Positions 47,186 to 57,965 of a DNA stretch of 64,000 bases are shown here, piece after piece. How positions within the stretch are numbered: position 1 is the first letter of the stretch; every line of letters starts with the position of its first letter. The notes under the pieces are model-generated. The model was not told the origin of the DNA, made no database searches, and saw only the letters and a program-made list of their open reading frames with translations. Source of the DNA: Azadirachta indica (taxonomy: Eukaryota > Streptophyta > Magnoliopsida > Sapindales > Meliaceae); contig CM040440.1 of NCBI GenBank assembly GCA_022749755.1, forward strand, positions 12,697,269-12,761,268, in the 5' to 3' direction. A program made the position numbers and the translations under genes.

Positions 47186-47688
47186 TAGTGTTTGATGTGT
47201 TTGAATGTGAAGATAAATTAAACAAATTACCCAAAAAGGTTTCAGAATTACCTTTCAACAAGTGACAAGAGTGAAGATCAAGGTACCATCCAAGCATAAA
47301 TTAAATAAAATAAAATTCAACAACAATAATAATACATGAGAAGACAAAATGTTAGAACAATAATAATGCAAATAAATAGAAAAGAGGTGGTACAACCTTC
47401 CTTTTAACAAAAATAAAACAATTAATGAAAATAATATCACAATAACTAACAAAATAAAAGTTAGGTGGTAGAACCAACCATATATTAAGCAAAGAAAACA
47501 ATATTAGTCTTACAAAAGAAATAAAATATAATAGAACAATAATTTAAGCATGATAAATTAGCGAAATATAAATGGGTAGCTGACCCTCTCAATTAAATAA
47601 AAGATAAAAAAATATAAATAACAAGAAAGAAAAGTGTTAAGAGTTAACCTTTAGGGTTAGAGTTAGAGTTAGTTTAAAAACTGGTTAT

Positions 47689-48780
47689 AAATGAAAATTT
47701 CCCTAAGACATTAACTGCTAACAAAAAATGTCATAAGATACAATATTATTGATATATAATAATTATAATAAAAATATAAAATTGATTACTGTAAAACGAT
47801 TATTGATTTTTTATTAAATATTGATCCCTATATATATAAAATATATTATCGCTAGTTTCATATTTTCATACATATGTTTACATTATTTGTAAATTGTTAG
47901 ATTTATACATTTCGAATAACAAAAATTGAATTTGACGCATGAAATTGATACATAACAACAACAACAACAACAACAAAATATTATAATATTTTATCTATAA
48001 TGAAGAATAGCGGGGTTTCTCATCTCATTAATAATGTAGAGATTAATCTTCCCCCATTTTTTGTCTCATTCTCTATCATATTATCTCAATTTTATCCTAT
48101 TTAAAGTGAATCCTCATGGGCCTCCAAATCTATAAGGAATTTTACCAATCTTAGTGAGTTGAAAATGGCTTGTCCGTAGTGTTATTTGAATATATCTTAA
48201 ATTATACACAATATATGTTGGTGACTTACTTACTCATTAACTGACAATTATACACCTGCAACATATATTATCACAATTAACTAGATTAGGAGGTATAGTT
48301 GTGGCTAAAATATGTATATTGTCACAATTAACTATATTTTTGTGATTTCTATTAGCTTCAGAGGGGTAAAAGATTACCCTTTTACAAATTGACGGAAGTA
48401 ATTGAAATGTAGGTGGTTATGACAACCTGCTTATTTGAGTGCTGAAAAAGAAAATATAATTATTTGCGACGCTTTATAAATTTGAATAGAACAATATTAA
48501 CTTTCAATATATATTATATAATGTTGAAAAATCGACATATATAAAATAATTAGCTGAAAATAATCCTTGAATAAAATAATTTATGAATAAATAAAATAAT
48601 TACTAAAATGTATCAACAAGTATATATGAGGCTATACTTTAAATATAATATTTAGATTTTTATTTTGGCCCATATATAGATCCTAGTGAAGTTGAATTAC
48701 ATAAGGAACCCAAGTTAAGCTCATTTGGGAATTAACAGCATTATGAGAATTTAAAAGCAATTAACAACATTGTGGTCGAG
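47689..48780. other. Spacer between the two duplication copies
   Basis: About 1.1 kb of AT-rich DNA with an AAC trinucleotide run near 47956-47978. No coding feature and no LTR are recognised. It has no counterpart elsewhere in the window that I can see. Confidence 0.55.
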
Positions 48781-48908
48781 TCGGAGAAATGGCGTTTCAT
48801 TTTGTTTCGTTTCCTTTGTGGAAAAACCAGAAGAGCAGAAACGACTTCTTTAGCTGCCAATGAACCGGAAAACCACGCCCAAGAAACCACACCGCAGTAA
48901 TACCCCAT
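48781..48908 (-). pseudogene. Truncated first exon of the unidentified gene, copy B
   Basis: Corresponds to the first about 43 codons of the exon at 31727-32050, including its ATG (48908), leader and TATA region (to about 49025). It is cut at 48781 by the duplication breakpoint. One codon is missing (CCGGAA versus CCGGAAGAA on the plus strand). Any transcript from this promoter would run into the spacer. Confidence 0.6.
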
Positions 48909-50106
48909 TCTTTAACCTCCTGCAATGCGATTATTAAGAAGAAGAGAAGAAGAAGATAATAGAATTAGAATGAACGCGTTTTGAATGTGTTAGCTAAGCT
49001 TCCTCTTTTGCTTATATATTTATATGGAGAGAGATAATGGAGGTAATTGGGAGTTTGCATTGAAATCAACTACTGGTTTGTTTCCTGATCATGCCTAGCT
49101 ATCCTATTATAATGTAATTTGTTTTCCAGCTAAATTTACAGACATTGGGAAACCAGTGTTTTTATTTGCTTTTAAGAAACCAAATTTCTATGAAAACGCA
49201 TTACGTACACACTACCTTCACAAAATTAATCAAGCACCATGATTAATTAGGTTATGTTAACTTTTCCATTAATAAAAAGTCAATTTTTTCCCTTTTTAAT
49301 CTAAAAATTCTTAACTTATTTAATTAAATTTTTACCACGACTAGTACCACCTCTAACTTGAAAGTCTACCAAAAGATTCACTATATCTCTAATGACATGA
49401 TTCTCAAAGTCCTTGGGCCCAAAGATTTTCTGAGTTGTCGTAGGGTTGATGAGATAGCTCTTCAAGATTAATTATTCCATCTAGAGCTTAGGCTATCCTT
49501 CCAAGAGTACTTTGCTACTCTTTTCCACCACTTTAATTAGGAATACCCAATATCATTGAACCTCATAGTTAGTGGATCTTGACTGGATTTTCTGTTATTT
49601 GGTCCAGAGAAGATAACTCATCTCCCACTATAAATGAGATCAAATCCATGTACTTGATCAAGAAGAACCCAAAATCTAACCTTGGCTTTTATTACCTTTA
49701 GTCCAGATCTAGGTTGTTGAAATTAATGATTGAGAATTGATCGTGAAATAAGAGCCTGAAGCGCAAATGGTTACTTGTAATTCATACTCCACCAGCAGTT
49801 TGTGATTTATACAATAGAGCTCATTATAGTATTGATGCCAAGTTGAAAATCCTTTCGATCTAGTATAATTAGAGCAAGTCCAGTATGTTGAAAATTACTA
49901 TCGACAGTGGAACAATCTTTTCTCCAACATTTTTAATCAAGGATAGCGCAATCATCCAAACTTTTCTTTGAGAAACAATTAGAATATTGCATAGCCTTCT
50001 CCTAGTTATCAAGCCCAAGAGAATAAGATATCTTAAGAAACATGCTCTTGCACAATTTACAGTAAAGATTGAAACAAATTTTCAAAATCAAGAGAAGAAG
50101 ATATCT
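48909..50106. other. Non-coding part of copy B
   Basis: Counterpart of 32051-33289. It contains the duplicated promoter and leader and the single 39-bp unit near 49907-49945. No gene is seen. Confidence 0.45.
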
Positions 50107-50307
50107 ATGGAAGATGCTCTTGGATAATATACGAACTTTTTACTTACCTTGAAACACGACCGTTTGAAAGTCAAAGTGGAGGGATTGAAGCGTTCTGGTG
50201 AGGCAAGGGATGCCAAGGATTTAGAGAACTTTTTATGGGACATGAAGCAATATTTCAACGTTGTTAAGCTACTAGACAATGAACCGGTTTATTTCACTAG
50301 CATGTAT
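50107..50307 (+). pseudogene. Gypsy gag fragment, copy B
   Basis: Counterpart of 33290-33490, with KDLENFLWDMKQYF and ending TSMY at the same point. It has a stop near its start (LG then TAA) that copy A lacks. It is cut by the LTR at 50308. Confidence 0.7.
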
Positions 50308-51244
50308 TGCTATAACTTTTAGGTTATAATACCCAAATATAAATTGTTTTAAGTAATAAAGATTCAGAAGTCCAAGTGTTAGTCCACAGGAAATTGGTTA
50401 TAGGAAAATTTTCAACAATGACCACTATTCACAAGGGATTTTTTAAAATGACCACTGTACAAAATAATTTCAAAAGTGACCACAAGTTTTTTTGGGACCA
50501 CTTTACCCCTGTGACCCAAATTTTCGAAACTCTTTTTTTTCTCTCCTCTCTTTTTCCTTCTTCCTTTCTTGCCTAGCTTTATTTACCATCCACAGTTTCT
50601 ATCAGGGCTTGTTTACTGTATTTTTGTAGAAGTAGTTTACTTCGGTTTCCTATTTATGAAATCAACTCTATTTGATTCGAAGAAAATCACAAGTTTATTG
50701 AGGAGAGAATTAGGTGAGTATTTGGAAAATAGTAAATAAATACAAAATACATGTGACACTTTTTTTGAAATTTATGCACAATCAGTGAATGTAATAAAAG
50801 AAATTGTGAAAAGTGTGTATTGGAAATATTGAGTGTGTTTGGTGTAATGGTTAAACGAATAATGGAAAAAATGGGGAAGAAGACGCCTTGTGCGAGACTT
50901 TCAATCACAAAGGAGAGAAATCAAAATTAGTAAGTTTTGACCACGGCTAAAATTTTGGCCATGCTTAAAACTTAGTACTTTCGATTTTTCTCCTTTGTGA
51001 TCGAAAGTAACTTTCAAGCACAGGCGATTTTTACTCTGCTCCATATTTATCATCCACCAACTAGTGGAACTTAGGAGATTTCTTTTCAGTTTTGCACATA
51101 ATCTATATGTGTTATCATTCATAAGAATATTTGGATTTAGTATTGTAGCACAATGTTTAGATTTAGTGTAGGCATGGCTAACTTAATAACGATTGTTCCT
51201 ATGAATGGCAGGTCTTAAGAACTAACATCAAACGGCGGTGAAGA

Positions 51245-53500
51245 ATATGTCGACGATAGGATGATAAGATTTTTTGTTGATTGATCAATAACATATCATG
51301 GTTTTATGTAGATGATGTACGAGACATTTAAAATTAATCCTTCTAAATTTATTATGAAGACAAAAAATAAGAATATGGTGTGTACACAATTAGGGGCAGG
51401 TCTTATGGTAGCAGATATCCTAACCGAACTGAACTTTTGAGTATTCATGCCAAACAATAGTTCTCATATGGCCAACCAGAAGGGATACTGTCCACTTTAT
51501 ATTACCTTGGATCGTGTAGACAGTGCAAAACAAATAATGGTAGAAGTTTCCAATAATATTTCACCTATGCCAACGCAATTCATGTCTTTTAGTAGAAGCA
51601 ATTAAGTAAATGATACCGTTTCTGCAATGATAACAATCGGTTTGAGTACACTGGGCAAGGGTTTGCAGATCGATACTCCCAATAAAGTCAAGTTCCATAG
51701 ACATCGCTAGGCCTCTAACATTGACTCGTTTGATGATGTGACCACTGCTGGTAGAGGTGATTCTTCTTCTTACAACAACACTGTGCATCAAAATGATTAC
51801 CATGATATCGAGGCAGACATTTATGGCCCTAACATTTCTCAACTTTGTAAACATGGAAGAAATGTTGTTGAGGAAGAAAGTGAGCCATGGGAAGTTGACT
51901 GTAACAATCCCACTCACAGGAGTTGCTCAATGGTAGTTCCGTCATCTGAAAATCAATTTATTCAGTTGTTGCTTCTGGTTGCACCATCAATAATTATGCC
52001 AAGTGATCAATCTCGGTAATAGATCAGGTGATATTTGCATGGGGCAGATATTCAATACAAAGCAAGTACTTCGAGATAGGTTAGACTTACTTGCATTAAG
52101 GAACCACTTCCAGTTCAAGGTTTATAAATTAATCATGGATCGGTTTGAGGCAAAGTGTCTTTTTAAGGATAAATTCAAATATCGCAGTCAAGTTATACTC
52201 CCTGAAATATTTGTGATGACTTTTAAACTGATTATAGGGTATGCCTATCATACATGAAGTCATGGCGCAATAAGGAACACACCTTGAAGCTTGTGACTGG
52301 CAATCTTTTACAGTCATTCAAGCAACTTCCGTGGTACTATCCTGTGTTGATGGAAAAAAATTTAAGGATAGGGACATCAATTGAAAAAGATGCTGACAAT
52401 CACTTCTTGTACTTCTTTATGTCATTGGGACAATGTATTCGGTGATTTCGTACCACAATTCAACTAGTTATTGTTATTAATTGAATGTTCTTGAAGGGCA
52501 CTTATCATGGGTCGTTATTTATGGCTAAAGAAAGTAATAAAATTTATCCCCTGACATTTGGTGTGGCTGATTTTAAGAACGACGTCTTGTGGGAGTAGTT
52601 TTTCCTAAAACTTCAGGAAGCTATCGAGTCGATTGAGAATTTAATTTTCACATTCAATCGACACACTAGCATTGAGAAGGAGATTACTATTGTATTCCCT
52701 AATGCATTTTGTGGATTTTGTTCTTACCATATTTTTGAAAATGTGAAGGTTAAATACAAGATGCGTGCCTAAAAGACAAAGACTTTTATAGCCCTTGCTT
52801 CCTCATGGCTAAGGCATATCGAGTTATTGAGTGTAATGACTATATGAAAAATCTTAGGGTAATGCATTCGACAGCAGCGGATTGTTTAGAAAATGAGGTT
52901 GGTCTGTATAGATGGGCAAGAGTACACTTTCCTTCTTGGCGATATGGCTAGCTAATCACCAATATCACTGAAAGTATAAATTCATTGTTAAGGCACGCAC
53001 ATTCGCTTCCAATCATACCATGGACTGATCAGATAAGATCTAATGTACAAAGGTGGTTTTACAAGCTTAAAACTGCCAAGATGCTTTCTTGACCTTAGCA
53101 GTGCAAGCAGTTGTTAATGAATAATTAGAATTATCTTGACCCATGACCATGGAACTAATGTCGTGCTACTAGTTTGAGGTAAAACACCGAGGCGTTGTTG
53201 AGATTGTATATTTACATAATAAGACTTGTAGTTGTAAGCACTTTGATCTATCACAGCTCTTGTGTGCTCACGCTCTTGTAGCATCTCGACACATCCGTTT
53301 GTCATACAATTCACTTTGTGCACACTACTACACCACTAACACATTAATGAATGCATATGCAGATTCTATTCACTTAGTTGGAAATGGTGTGGATTGGTTG
53401 ATTCTACTTGAGGTGTGACAAATCACTATCAAGTCACTAAGGCAATGTCCTCCTATCGATTGACTAAGAAAATAAAGAATTCCTTCTATTAGAGAGGACG
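51245..53500 (+). pseudogene. MuDR-type transposase relic, element B
   Basis: Same blocks as in copy A. DICMGQIFNTKQVLRDRLD and LRNHFQFKVYK near 52030-52120 form the MuDR N-terminal domain. TGNLLQSFKQLPWYYPVL and FFMSLGQCIR follow near 52300-52440. LTFGVADFKNDVLWE then ends at a stop near 52600. The second catalytic block reads FTFNRHTSIEKEI, with Asn in place of Asp, whereas copy A keeps Asp. Then CSYHIFENVK near 52725 and EVGLYRWARVHFPSWRYG near 52900 follow. Copy B is the more readable of the two in the N-terminal domain but is also inactive. Confidence 0.82.
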
Positions 53501-54465
53501 TGATTCGGCGTATGTGTTCATGTTGTCATCAGTTTGGGCACAATTGTGTTACTTGCAAAAATTTGATTCCCCTTCACCCAAACTAGTGAAATTTGTATTG
53601 TTACCCATGAAATAGTTTGCTAAAACATCTGCATTACTAAATTGTTATGCTGTTGAATTGTCGTGGGCAAATTAAAAGTTGCCAAATTTGTTGTACGAAC
53701 ATTTATTGTTTTCAAATTGTAGTTGTGCATTATTTACTATACAATCATCTATTTAGTAATAATATTTGTATCTCAAAACTTAATTTTTGTGTGCAATACT
53801 TCCATTTGTTTGTTTTAGGCCTGTCTTGGGGAATGAGAGGTTTTGGAAAAATCAAAAATTGAGTTTCGAGCACGTACGAAAAAAACATGCTTAAAACTAT
53901 GCTTTTGCGCGCAATTAAGTACCATGATCGAATAATAATTTTGAGTACGTTACTTGTTTTCAAGTGTTTGAAACTACATTTTCGATTTTTCTAGAACCTC
54001 CCATTTCCCATGACTGGCCTAATAACCTAAGAACATCAATTATGCAAATAATGTCATTTTGGAGTCATGTCATGTTTGCATTAACTTGCATAAATTGGTG
54101 TAATAAAATATTTTTCCTCAAAATTTCACCTGATTTATTACCATTGGATGACATTGTTCGTTTTTAACAATATTAAAGCAATAAAGAATTATATCAATAA
54201 TTGCTTAATTACTTAATTTTGTCAATGCCCTGAAAATAATGCTTTTTAGTTTTATTTTGACGAATATGAGTTCGAGCATACTGTTGTTATCGCATACTAG
54301 TAATATTTGATTATATCAATATTTATCATACGAAAGTAAAAATAGAAAATATTGAAAGTGAACTGATAAAGGGATAGACTAGTTTTAGTTAAAGCCATAA
54401 TATAGAGTATATACAAACATATACAAATGTAATAATAACCTATAATAGGTGACCTCTCCATAACT

Positions 54466-57400
54466 CTACGGCCATTCTCCTTCTAAAGAATACCCGTCTG
54501 CTGGCTTTAAGTCTAAGGGTCCATCTAACCTTAGATAGCATATATACATCCAGGTGAACACATCGCAATTGCCAGACATCTGTTGCCGAGGGACTTCATC
54601 AACAGGGCGTACAACCATAAATGCCTCCTCGAAAAACTCAAGCTCAGTCTTAATGTTGTAAAAAGGTACATCATCGAGTAGGTAGAGAAGTAGTTTGGAC
54701 ATCGGCCATATGCCCCCAATTAACAATTGCTCGGAATGTGCGAATGGATAAAAGTCATAGACCATGATCCAACACCGGCAAAAATGACTTGCACATACTG
54801 CTCAATGTGAGGAATTGATACGAATAGGCATATAAACCTTGTCTACTGTCCACCATCCATGGTGGACAACACTGTTTCTGCCTTTCACCTTTTACGTGTG
54901 ACTCAAGATTTATTGATGAGTAGAAAGCGGCCTTCTTGAGCTTCTCCTTTAAAAATCCATCCCAAACAGCTTGTAAAGATGTCTGTGACAAATTCAAAAG
55001 TAATTGTTATGGGAACAATTAATTATATAACGTAACAGTGAAATAAGAAAATTGTTAAATATCAAACTTACGAACAAATGTGTGGACGTAACTGTGCATC
55101 GTTATGGCACCTGCTGGGAGCATGCCCTCTGTCTGTGTGCAAGCAGCTACACATACTCGTTTATGTGATGCAACATAAGCATCCGATTAGGATAAACATC
55201 ATGGCAAGAAATGTAATCACTAAATTTAATGAATTGAATGATAAAGATTGGCATATACAATACCCTTGAGCCATCGTCCCTTATCCGCTACTATGCTAAG
55301 CCAATCAGCAGTTATTGTAACAGTATGAGTCTTAATGCATGCCTTTGGAGTAGCCATCCACTGCAAGAACTTTAAATATAAGTTCGCCAAAACTCCCTGA
55401 GTTGAATTTATAACATACTCTAAAGCGTATTGCGGCCATTCCCTCAATACCTAATGACTCTAAAACCGACCTCGTCGTTTGAATGAGTTTATATACGAGG
55501 GGATTGCTTGGGTTTTGCTCCTACCCCTATTGACTCATGTTAGTTTCTGTAAGCACTTAAGGAAGGGCTCGATTGACATTAACATCTACAGGTACATCAA
55601 CAATGCGCACTCTATCCCCACCTGCGTCATCGACCTGCAACATTAATGAATACATAAAATACCGTTTAGCATAAAATGTTACGAAAAAATTAAAAACAGT
55701 TTCCCTTGCATTCTAAACATTCCCAAAACACAAAAGCAATTGAATAAAACTCACTTCACTATATATACACACATCAGGGCCTTTGACACCTTATTTGCAT
55801 CCAAACAATGTCAATAACAATGCAACCATCTCTTTCTGCTTCTATGCGTAAGCCAAGAAATCAGCATAGAGAGCACGAATCTCCTATCCAACATCCAATT
55901 GGCAATTTGATTGTCCTAGGATGTTGGGGTCTGGGTTCAAGATCCCGAGAAATGTATCATGACCTGTTGGAGAGTCTAGAGGTCATCACACTGAAGAACC
56001 TCCTTGGATACAATAAAGGGACAGGTATGTTGCCAAAACAAAGTTCAAATTGTTAGACAAACGTGTAAAAGGTGATTTAAAATTGATGAACTTCCCCAGT
56101 CCAAATGAAAGCTTTTAAGAAAATTTACCTTTCTCCTACTTTTTTTTAGACTTGGAGAAGTGGGGGGTAATGAATCCTGGGCGTCATCCTCATCGGTTGT
56201 CGCCACTCCCTAAGAAAAACAGTATATAAATGTTAGTAGATGTTGAACCAAAAAAATTAAAGATTAATTAGTTACTGTTTGAGGCTTACCATCAATGTCT
56301 TTGGCGAAAAAGCCAGTTTATCACTGTCCATGTGGTTAGGGAGATCAGTACCCACATACTCATCGCCAAATGTTGCATTGGATTGCAATGCATGATTGTA
56401 AGGCAACAAAATGCTTTGCTGGAGAGGCTTCCATTGTATAGATCACGGACGGAGGCTGGTCAATAGTAAGACAGCAAATGTTATTATAAAATATAACACA
56501 TTAAAGTTAAATATTCAAATAATATTAAAGACAATATATTATTAAATTGCACCAAGCTAGCATAAACAATGTATGACTTAAGGTCTTCCTCGCTGATGTT
56601 CTTACTTGTCACGACCCATCTCAAAATACGAAGAAGATGGGAGTTGATGCGTCCCTTCAACTTTGCTCCGACTGTGGACATGGCCTCGTACATCCAAATC
56701 TATATGAAAATAAAAGTTTCATTATTTTAACAATATTATGTAGAGTAAAATTAAAATTATAATAAAAGTCAATATTAAAGTGAACTTTCAAGTACTTGGA
56801 ATGCCATTGGAAACCCGTAAAGGTTGTATCGGTTGATGTGCTTCAGTCTTTTCTTCTACTTTTGAGCCTATTTAACCTTGTATGTGGGCAACTATTGAGC
56901 TATCGCTCTACTCAACGAACAGAAGATATATGTCCATACAACCAACCCCTAGAAAAATCAGTTGAACTGTTCTAAGTTGTTCACCATTTGCAGTATCCAC
57001 ATATCCGTATGATATCGTTGCCTTCACCCAAGTAAAAATAGGTCCATCAACATGTATAGTGACAACTTCATTGCGTCAATGTCATCTATTAGTCTAAAGT
57101 CAATTGCCTTGTATTCTTTTTCCAAATCCTTTAATCCATACTCGCCTCTCCATTGAAGTACATATCCCTTAAATATGGCTTAAAAGTTAATCTCGTAATC
57201 AAGCCAAACTCAATTTGTGAGAAACGTATGGTGTTGCCTTTCACTAGTAACCACATCTCCTTCTCTGCTCCCTTCATGGCCACCTTGTGTAGCAGCATAT
57301 TATTCATAAAGTTGCCAAAAATTGGACATCTTTTACATCCAACATATGACTTAAACATGTCTGTTTGAACAGCTTCTGTTGTATGGGGCTTAGCTTTTTC

Positions 57401-57510
57401 CATATTGCCTTCAATACTCGTTCTTTCGACAATGAGCTCATAATAGTCAGAAAATTTTTGGCCTTTTGAATCTTTAACTTCATTGTCATAGTGACAACTA
57501 TATTCACCTG
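54466..57510 (-). pseudogene. Ulp1-like (C48) protease relic with DUF1985-like N-terminus, element B
   Basis: Minus strand, several exons. N-terminal exon near 57131-57510 contains LSKERVLKAIWKKLSP, then FGNFMNNMLLHKV, EMWLLVKGNTIRFS and EFGLITRLTFKPYL, a DUF1985-like domain with one frame change near 57350. INRYNLYGFPMAFQV lies near 56830 and MYEAMSTVGAKLKGRI near 56690. The catalytic exon (54466-54800) reads INSSH-stop-AVCASHF, then MVYDFYP, then QQMSGNCDVFTWMYICY to the stop at 54466. His, Asp and Cys of the C48 triad are all kept, but the Trp after His is a TGA stop. Copy A has lost His and Cys but keeps the Trp. Confidence 0.8.
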
Positions 57511-57629
57511 GATCACAAAAAAGAGCGCATGTAAGTGAAAAACATAGACAAATATTGCAAGCATAAATAAACTAAGAATGGTAGAAACAATAAACATGTA
57601 TAATGGTGGAAAAACAACAACAAACTAAA

Positions 57630-57965
57630 AAAATCGAAACTGCAATTTTGAGCACGTTCTGATAACACAAACATGATCGAAAGTATAACTATAATGTGAC
57701 CGAAACTCTTAGCAAAATGAAAAATTTCTGAAAAAATCGAAACAATAGTTTCGATCACATTCAAAACTCTTAGCAAACATGATCGAAACTGTATCAATTG
57801 TAAAGCTTTATTAAAACTGTATATGTAATCAAAACTGAAACCCTAAACCAAAAAAATGTGATGGAAACTATGAAAATTGTGATCGAAAAAATATTTTTCT
57901 ATATGCATGAAACTGTACTTTCGATCACATGATTTTCATGGTTTCGATCACGTCTTTTACACATT
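57630..57965. repeat. Cluster of GATCGAAA / TTTCGATC words, element B
   Basis: At least eight occurrences of GATCGAAA or its complement, with near variants such as GACCGAAACT and GAGCACGT, between the Ulp1-like gene and the right end. The words are cleaner than in copy A. Similar words lie near 50935-51015 and 53865-53990. Confidence 0.65.

Larger units (their letters stand above)
31920..47688. repeat. Segmental duplication of about 16 kb, copy A
   Basis: Colinear with 48781-64000 from TCGGAGAAATGG to the last base of the window. It carries the exon fragment and promoter, gag fragment, LTR, nested Mutator-like element and pol-deleted Athila internal region in the same order and orientation. 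Copy A has an extra 39-bp tandem repeat, an extra about 665 bp near 44272-44935, an extra about 660 bp of LTR sequence, and about 535 bp more at the right end of the Mutator-like element. It lacks the solo LTR present in copy B. Confidence 0.9.
43291..47688 (-). mobile_element. Athila element A internal region, pol deleted
   Basis: Minus strand, from the leader (about 47190-47688) through gag (about 47185-45720), then directly to the pol C-terminal tail (FNGHHLKPSFDNF near 45540) and a 2.1-kb untranslated region ending at the polypurine tract. Protease, RT, RNase H and most of integrase are absent compared with 3385-9584. The same deletion is present in copy B, so it predates the 16-kb duplication. 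The right-hand LTR expected after 47688 is absent. No clear primer site remains. Confidence 0.78.

Noticed and set aside
47648..47675. Telomere-like words TTTAGGG and GTTAGAGTTAGAG, also near 63965
   Set aside because: Only one TTTAGGG unit occurs, followed by a GTTAGA variant. It lies in the leader of the Athila elements (a similar word is at 9500-9515), so it belongs to the retrotransposon, not to a telomere.
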